A stretch of DNA of 64,000 nt, from NCBI GenBank assembly GCA_916048095.2, contig OU696570.1, positions 10,804,816-10,868,815 on the forward strand, given 5' to 3'. A model generated the notes under the pieces. That model was not told the DNA's origin. It did not search any database and saw only the letters and a program-made list of their open reading frames with translations. Within the stretch, counting starts at the first letter, position 1. The number at the start of each line of letters is the position of its first letter. This document shows positions 57,760 through 64,000 of this stretch, piece by piece. The translations under genes and the position numbers were made by a program. The DNA comes from Sacculina carcini (taxonomy: Eukaryota; Arthropoda; Thecostraca; Sacculinidae).

Positions 57760-58112
57760 TTTCCAGTCGTCGCTATGACGGTTGTGGCTGCATTTGTCAC
57801 GTATGGACTGAATATTTCACGTCAGTAAGTGACAATGGCCGCTGGACAGGGTCGGATGAAGAAGAAAGTGTGATGAACCGCCAACCTCAGATTTTTTAGG
57901 AATCCAAAAACAGCACTTTTACTCAAAAAGATGACTGATTAATTTTTCAAACATCATAATTACTTTACCCGTGCATATTGTTTTCATGTTGCTGAACCTA
58001 CGAATTGCGTCCGTGTCGATGTTTATTTGCACGATTGCAGCTTGTAGCTTGCAGGCTGACATGAGTTGAGAGGACATGAGTTGAAGATGGCGGAAAATGC
58101 GGATCCTGGACC
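57760..58112. other. Spacer between MITEs
   Basis: No gene is seen in this stretch. Confidence 0.5.
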
Positions 58113-58269
58113 CAGTGGCGACGCCAGCGTAGGGCTTTGAGGGGCTTGAGCCCCCCTGAGCCCAACAAACATCCTGACCATGAACGATTCGAGTGTGGTC
58201 GCTCATGCTCGCCAAGCCCCCGAACCTTTCCTTAGCCCCCCTAGAGGAGAAATCCTGGCACCGCCACTG
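58113..58269. mobile_element. hAT-like MITE (CAGTGGCGG family), 157-bp copy
   Basis: It begins CAGTGGCGACGCCAGCG and ends TCCTGGCACCGCCACTG. The flanking 8-mers cctggacc and cctgaacc match at 7 of 8. It contains GGGGCTTGAGCCCCCCTGAG, a short palindrome shared by the family. Confidence 0.78.
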
Positions 58270-58727
58270 CCTGAACCAACCACCGACTTGTCACGGTGCT
58301 GCACAGTAACAGCAATGGTGTTACAGCCTGCTCAGTTGCAACGACATTGCAATGACATTTGTGTGCACTGCACGATGTTGCAACGCTTGCCTGTCCAATT
58401 GGTATGCATGATTGGTGTTGCAGACTGGAGACAATCTGCAACCACCGTGTTGCATATACACAACAAGCGATGCTGGTTGCTGCTGGTGCAGTACCGGTTT
58501 TCCAGACGTCAGACGTTAATTTTGAGTCCTGCAAGTCTCGGCAATTGCAGACTTGCAATTGCAAGGCCCAAACGACACGTTGACGGACATATTGAAATTC
58601 GCCGCCAGGCAAGAAATCGACATGCACATGCACAACACAATGTCTATGGCAATTGTTCTTTTTTCGGCAGCGACCCAAAGAAAATATCATGAGAAAGATC
58701 ACCATGTGCATTAGTATAATTTCTAGA
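58270..58727. other. Spacer
   Basis: Sequence of balanced composition with repeated TTGCAA/TGCAATTG words (58330-58570), but no gene that I recognise. Confidence 0.4.
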
Positions 58728-58956
58728 AGTGGCGGATCCAGAGAGGAATTATTTCGGAGGGGCTGAATATTGGGGAGATCAGTCATGCACATGCATCACT
58801 ATGCAACGTCCTTGCGATAACGCTTATATTTACAAATTCTACATAATTTTTTTTCTTAGTCTCTTTAAGTGAATATATTGGTTATGAGGAGTTGATGGAA
58901 ACATTTTTGGGGGGCTTCAGCCCCCTGAACCCCACCCCTCTGGATCCGCCAGTTTA
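58728..58956. mobile_element. MITE related to the CAGTGGCGG family (GGATCC variant)
   Basis: AGTGGCGGATCCAGAGAGG at the left and CCTCTGGATCCGCCA at the right are inverted repeats, with GGGGGGCTTCAGCCCCCTGA inside. The target duplication is not clear. Confidence 0.55.
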
Positions 58957-59132
58957 CTGCGTGTTGATAGAAAACATCTGAACATATTCCTAAGGATCTG
59001 TGTCAACATTGACGTCGTCCATGCTCGAATGCATGCTGTAGAATGAGAAATTCTGCTGTTGTGCCATCAGCAGTGAAGTTTTCGTTTAAGTTCAACTCCA
59101 ATTAACTGACAGCTGTCAAGGCCAACTTGCAA

Positions 59133-60073
59133 TTAACAAGGTTGATAGCCGGCCGACTTGGCGCTGTTTATCGAATCGGCCACGGACGGGGCGTTAGGAA
59201 GCAGGAGCCGAGGATGTCGACGTTTTCGCTTCGACGCCGACAGCGCGTTGAACGCCAGCTTCTTGAACTCGCGGCGTCCACGCATTGTTTTGGCGAGTTG
59301 GGAGAGAAAAAGTCGAAAGGCCGTGATGTCCAGATTTTTCGCCAACAGGCTGATAAAGAAGTAGTCACCGATCTTGATGTGCTCCACGATGTCTTCAATG
59401 TCCGAGACACGCATGGTATGTGCCCGCCGCTGGAATATAGGCACCCTCATGCGTTTGATCTGCATAAAGATGGTGCGGAAGATGAAGACGGACGTACTGA
59501 TGATGACAAGCGCAATGAGCCAGAACCAGAGCAACAGAAAGACTTTCTCGTTGAGAATGTTTAGGGCTAGCACGCACACAGCGTCGATGTTCTGCACCGT
59601 TCCCGAGACTCCGAACGTCTGTAGGTGACATTTGGTGATTTTGGGAAACGTCACAGTCATCGGGTTCGCTAGCGATAAGTTGTGGTTTGTGAAGTAGTCG
59701 AAACATCTGGGACCGTACGAGAAAAAGTCGTAATTGAGAAAACGATCTGTGAGGAAGAGGTTGCCAATTGCGTTGATGATGTTCAAGGCATCGCACACCA
59801 GGAACCTCAAGTAGTATCCATCGTAGGAACCCAGCGTTTCAATCACATACATGGTCAGCTGACGGACTTTAGGTTTGAGGACTTCCTTATCCATCGTAGG
59901 ACTGCGTAGACCGGAGACGAGCGCTTGAATCTTGCCGTCTTCGTTGATCTCCCACATCCAGTGCGGCATGTAGAATAAAACGCCTTGAAGAAACAGCACG
60001 AATGGTACCCACTGGTAGTACATGTGATACTTTCGACTGAACTCGTTGACCGGATTACCAAGTCCGTAGAATT
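59133..60073 (-). CDS. Innexin last exon: helices 2-4 and C-terminus
   Basis: After the acceptor TTGTACAG the exon reads E-F-Y-G-L-G-N-P-V-N-E-F, then Y-Y-Q-W-V-P-F-V-L-F-L-Q-G and the rest of the channel, ending at the stop at 59133. The last about 30 residues are basic (S-K-R-K-R-R-H-P-R) and variable. Confidence 0.94.
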
Positions 60074-60808
60074 CTGTACAACAGAATTAGACGAATAGTT
60101 CGTTATGGATACAAAACAGTGAGTAGATTAGCTAAATGCATATTGTCAATGTAATCACTGAAATACGAGTGTTCAACTGAATTATAAATCTGAGTACAAA
60201 GCCACTTGATGAAATGAGAATTAATTTTGGGGCCGATGTGAGGTTTTATGTCCCTCAAAAGGCAATACTTTGGGCCCCTATTATGAGTAAAGCACTATCA
60301 TAATGGAGGTCCGACTTTGGGAAAATGCAGTCACGAGCAGCCCCTCGGTCTCCATTTAACTTGAGCTGTCCCTCGGTCTCCATTGAGTGGACATTTATGT
60401 GCTACTTTAGGATACATTTTCATATCATGCGTGAGGCAACGGGGCCCCTCAACCCTCGGGCCCCTCTGGCCGGATGCTTCGGGAGGCGGCTGCCACGGCT
60501 CTGAATTGACGGCCCATTACTCAGCGAGTTACAAACAACGTTCCCAATAACGGCGATAGAAGAATACCATTGTGTTTGTACGCACCTGGACGCAGCCCCA
60601 TGCGCTGTGAGATGGTAGGTAGACTGGACGAGCCGGCAGAGACTGTGTACGTGCCGCTGACCCAACAGTGTGTGTCGATCATCTTCTTGGTTAGACCTTG
60701 GCGTTCGCAATCGGTACACGCGCAGTTGATCGGATCACCGAGCATACTGTTAGCCGTAGAAACGATGGAGAACACTGCGCAAGCGAGAATATTGTGATAG
60801 TTAAGCAT
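59133..60808 (-). CDS. Innexin gap-junction protein, 3' two coding exons (N-terminus missing)
   Basis: Innexins have four membrane helices and form invertebrate gap-junction channels or hemichannels in the plasma membrane. The exons 60586-60808 and 59133-60073 join in frame (phase 1, GAA codon across the junction) to 387 residues. They cover helix 1, the first extracellular loop (G-D-P-I-N-C ... T-H-C-W), helix 2 with the family hallmark Y-Y-Q-W-V, the cytoplasmic loop, helix 3 (R-F-L-V-C-D-A-L-N), the second loop with two cysteines (T-K-C ... V-C-V-L-A-L-N-I-L-N-E-K), helix 4 (F-L-L-L-W-F-W-L) and a basic C-terminal tail. The N-terminal 30 or so residues must lie on an exon above 60808 that I could not find. 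The first loop has four cysteines; two is usual. Which innexin it is cannot be told by eye. Confidence 0.93.
60236..60480 (+). repeat. Dispersed repeat, copy in the innexin intron
   Basis: The sequence shares ordered motifs with 41203-41390: GGCAATACTT, GAGGTCCGACTTTGG, TCACGAGCAGCCCCTC and GCGTGAGGCAAC. Here the CCCTCGGTCTCCATT unit is doubled. Confidence 0.7.
60586..60808 (-). CDS. Innexin internal exon: helix 1 and first extracellular loop
   Basis: An AG acceptor (GGCTTCACAG) sits immediately before the ATG at 60808, and the encoded M-L-N-Y-H-N aligns inside the family (R-L-N/H-Y position). So this Met is probably not the initiator. The donor is CCAG/GTGCGT. Confidence 0.85.
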
Positions 60809-60923
60809 CTGTGAAGCCGCGTATTGTGAGCTGGTTTTGGTTACAAAGGGCTAATGATTTCGGGTTTCCAGGATCGACCGATAAATGTAGAAGAGTAGAA
60901 GAGTTCACCACTTTGTCACATTT

Positions 60924-61140
60924 TAACCTAACTTTTTTGTGTATACCTAACCTAACCTAACCTAACCTAACCTAACTTTTTTTAGTTTTTTTTTTAACCT
61001 AACCTAACTTTTTTATAGTTTTTTTTTTAACCTAACCTAACCTAACTTTTTTTTTAACCTAACCTAACTTTTTTTTTTAACCTAACCTAACTTCTTTTTT
61101 TTAACCTAACCCAACTTTTTTTTTCTTTATTCTATTCCTA
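60924..61140 (-). repeat. Interstitial TTAGG-type telomeric repeat interleaved with poly(A)
   Basis: Six perfect CCTAA units (60946-60975) are followed by several short blocks of two or three units, each separated by runs of T. On the minus strand this reads (TTAGG)n alternating with poly(A). TTAGG is the arthropod telomere motif. Unique sequence and an innexin exon lie on one side and more repeat on the other, so it is not a chromosome end as it stands. Confidence 0.85.
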
Positions 61141-62760
61141 ACCCGACCCAACCCAACTTTTAGTTTTATTTCTTATTCTTCCTTTCTTATTATATTTATT
61201 CTTTATTCTATGCTCAACCTAACTTTTTTTCTTTATTCTATACCCAGCCCGACCCAATCCAACTTTTATTTTCATTTCTTATTCTTCCTTTCTTATTATA
61301 TTTATTCTTTATTCTATGCTCAACCTAACTTTTTTTCTTTATTCTATACCCAGCCCGACCCAATCCAACTTTTATTTTCATTTCTTATTCTTCCTTTCGT
61401 ATTATATTTACTCTTTATTCTATGCCCAACTTTTATTTTTTATTTCCTATTCTTCCTTTCTTATTATATTTATTCTTTATTCTATGCTCAACTTTTATTT
61501 TTTATTTCCTATTCTTCCTTTCTTATTATATTTATTCTTTATTCTATGCCCAACCTAACTTTTTTCCTTTATTTCTATTTTATGTCACGATACTCATTAT
61601 ATCGGGATCGCCAAGTCGATGTTTGGCAGAGACGTGAATATAATAATTTTCAATCATACTTGAAATATATATAAAAAACGGTTTGACTAAATCGGTCGCA
61701 AAGACAATGTTCCAATATGACGATGAATCACTCGCCAAGTTTATATAAAGTGTCTGGTTTATGTCAAATACTGCGGTAAGGATTAAAATGCCAGATGAAT
61801 TCATTGGCGTCAAGCCGAGGATGAATATATTTACCTAATACACAGGTATAGGATTAAAACATTTGCCGGTAACAAAGACAATGTTCCAATATTCATGTTG
61901 TATTCAAACACGTTGAAGTTCTTGATAGTAAAATGTCCCGGTAATCAAATTTCCATCATCATCACACAACTTATACATCGGAATTGATCGACGTTTGTAT
62001 ATGGAATCAATTTTGAACGTTTCGTTGCTAAATGTCTGTCGATATCCTTTTTCAAATAGAGTTTTCGGAATAAACTTTCTTATTATATTTATTCTTTATT
62101 CTATGCCCAACCTAACTTTTTTTCTTTCTTATTCTTCCTTTCTTATTATATTTATTCTTTATTCTATACCTAACCTAACTTTTTTTTTTCTTTATTCTAT
62201 TCCTAACCCGACCCAACCCAACTTTTAGTTTTATTTCTTATTCTTCCTTTCTTATTATATTTATTCTTTATTCTATACCCAACTTTTATTATTTTATTTC
62301 TTATTTTCTTATTATATTTATTCTTTATTCTATGCCCAACCTAACTTTTTTCCTTTATTTCTATTTTATGTCACGATACTCATTATATCGGGATCGCCAA
62401 GTCGATGTTTGGCAGAGACGAGAATATAATAATTTTCAATCATACTTGAAATATGTATAAAAAACGGCTTGACTAAATCGGTCGCAAAAGACAATGCACA
62501 ATATTCATGTTGTATTCAAATACGTTGAAGTTCTTGATAGTAAAATGTCCCGGTAATCAAATTTCCATCATCATCACATAGCTTATACATGAGAATTGAT
62601 CGACGTTTGTATATGGAAGAAATTTAGAACGTTTCGTTGCTAAATGTCTGTCGATATCCATTTTCAAACATAGTTTTCGGTATAAACATTCGCACATTAC
62701 TTTTTGGTTAGTGTTTTCATCACGTGTGGATTTGATACATTGATATCGCGAGGTGTCATA
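61141..62760 (+). repeat. T-rich tandem repeat tract with 106-bp and ~0.79-kb periods
   Basis: Units containing TTCTTATTATATTTATTCTT, CTATGC(C/T)CAACCTAAC and CCCGACCCAA(T/C)CCAAC repeat with a period near 106 bp (61207-61430). A larger segment starting CAACCTAACTTTTTTCCTTT at 61551 recurs at 62337, including TCACGATACTCATTATATCG and ATCGCCAAGTCGATGTTTGG. The first copy holds about 170 bp extra, bounded by CAAAGACAATGTTCCAATAT on both sides. Confidence 0.88.
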
Positions 62761-62782
62761 CCGGTTGATGTACAGGTGAAGT

Positions 62783-63030
62783 ATGTCCGGTGAATATCAG
62801 TCTAAATATATCGTACGTTTAATATATCAAGTCTCCAATCCCTACGTCCGTATTTCGCATCATCTGCAATATCTCAGAAAAGTGTGTGAAAATCCCTGGT
62901 CATTTGTTGTCCCACGTTTCTATAATTCACTTCCATCTCATATCCTTCTATTTCCATCTTTCTTCGCTTTCACTTCATATATGTACACATACTTGTTCTC
63001 TAAATATTTTAATCCCACATTGTCTTAAAC
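62783..63030 (+). pseudogene. LINE reverse-transcriptase C-terminal scrap
   Basis: A short frame reads N-P-W-S-F-V-V-P-R-F-Y-N-S-L-P and ends L-F-S-K-Y-F, the layout of the extreme C-terminus of many LINE-encoded polymerases (x-P-R-x-W/Y-N-S-L-P then F-K-x-x-L-K). No upstream polymerase motif is present. Confidence 0.4.
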
Positions 63031-64000
63031 CCTATGCTAAAAATTTAGCCGCTCAAAGTGCACACTCATATTTTACTTGTTTTTGTTCTCAGGTATTTTT
63101 GTGCACTGTAATCAGTTTTTATATCTCTACCTGGTTATCTTTGTACTGATTGTGTGTGTGTATTCTAATAATTATTTTATTGCGCTCTGCGGTTGTCTCA
63201 TATTGCGTCGACGTGTAGTTTTGTTTTTTTCTTGGTCTGATCTATTTTGTTCTTTTTGAATGGCACCACTGCTGTTATGTTTGCTAAATCAAATGCATGG
63301 TGTTGTTAGAGGTAGGTGTGAAAGTTCTAAATTGGTGTATATATTTTAGTTTTTTATTTCAACTGCATTTTCAATTATATTCAAATCTTTTAAAAGTGGT
63401 ATTTGTATAACGAATTTATTATATTGTATTATGAGCTCACTTTTTTATTCAGTACTTTATGAGTTTGACCATTGCATGCAAACTTTCAGCTTATTACAAT
63501 GATATACGCAATATATATATATTCATTGCATAAAATTGAACTAAATCATGTCAATGTACAAAAACAGTTTGTAGCCATCACATATATTTGTCGCGCGTAT
63601 GTTCATAGACAAATAGGCGAACGAGATGTTTTCAATATTTGAGTGTGGACACTATGAATCAGATTGTTGTTGAGTAGATTTGGAAAGTCGAAAGACATTG
63701 TCGAGACAGCGTAGATACCGTTAGACGCCAGGCTTTGGATCAAGTAACGTGTGCCATGTAGTGTTCATACCTGTACACAATAGGTTGACGTAGACGTTGT
63801 CGGATGCCCGGCTATGGATCAGGTAGTTGCGCCGTGCATATTGCCAGCACGTGATGTAAGTTTAAATCGTGAAGTGTCGGCGTCAGAACTAGAGAATGTT
63901 CTTGTCTCTCGGTGTTGAATTTTCACTTGGAGTGGATGTAGGACAATTATCATAAACACTACTCGTCCAATTTCTTTACGGTCATCCTTATGCAGGTATC
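63031..64000. other. AT-rich sequence, no gene recognised
   Basis: The missing innexin N-terminal exon could lie here or beyond the window, but I could not find it. A GTTGACGTAGACG/GGATGCCCGGCTATGGATCA(A/G)G motif is imperfectly repeated near 63724-63825. Confidence 0.4.

Noticed and set aside
60946-60975. A chromosome end
   Set aside because: The CCTAA run is short and is followed by T-rich satellite and further sequence, with an innexin exon on its other side.

Overview
The window looks like nuclear DNA of an invertebrate animal, probably an arthropod. The evidence is an innexin (not connexin) gap-junction gene, a long-ectodomain Toll receptor of the Toll-6/7/8 type, spliced genes with GT-AG introns, tRNA-derived SINEs, hAT-like MITEs, a Ty3/gypsy element and a (CCTAA)n/(TTAGG)n tract, the telomeric motif of most arthropods. 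Long (TG)n/(CA)n arrays occur throughout. I cannot name the species; a chelicerate or a crustacean would both fit.

Layout. 1-20.5 kb has no gene I can identify. It holds TG/CA arrays, AT-rich spacer, several MITEs, a transposase-like fragment and one weak candidate exon. 20.6-29.2 kb (minus strand) is a Toll receptor in two coding exons. 29.3-38.1 kb is spacer with one orphan exon (about 30.96 kb), a 600-bp CA minisatellite and more MITEs. 38.2-42.6 kb (plus) is a five-exon site-2 protease (S2P/MBTPS2). 43.4-45.2 kb (minus) is a three-exon LYRM2 whose exons are all too short for a simple ORF scan. 45.9-46.3 kb (minus) is a small CDPF1 gene. 47.3-48.5 kb is a decayed non-LTR retrotransposon. 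49.1-53.6 kb is an apparently intact, young Ty3/gypsy element of the CsRn1/Kabuki type. 54-59 kb is rich in MITEs. 59.1-60.8 kb (minus) holds the last two coding exons of an innexin. 60.9-62.8 kb is a telomere-like and T-rich tandem-repeat tract, followed by another LINE scrap.

The host genes belong to separate pathways: innate immune or developmental Toll signalling, intramembrane cleavage of membrane-bound transcription factors, a mitochondrial LYR-family assembly factor, a conserved cysteine-rich protein and gap junctions. They are a normal gene neighbourhood, not an operon. S2P and LYRM2 are tail to tail, and CDPF1 and LYRM2 are head to tail. The reading frames of S2P, LYRM2, Toll and the innexin all join in phase across the proposed splice sites, which is the best internal support for the models.

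The observations most worth checking are the (TG)n tracts that sit where the polypyrimidine tract should be at several splice acceptors, two alternative routes to Pol expression in the gypsy element (an in-frame GGGAAAC heptamer and a TAATG stop/start overlap), a MITE family with CAT(C/G)GGCGTA ends, the interstitial TTAGG/poly(A) tract, and a SINE abutting an S2P splice donor. I found no CRISPR array, operon or prokaryote-like defence system.
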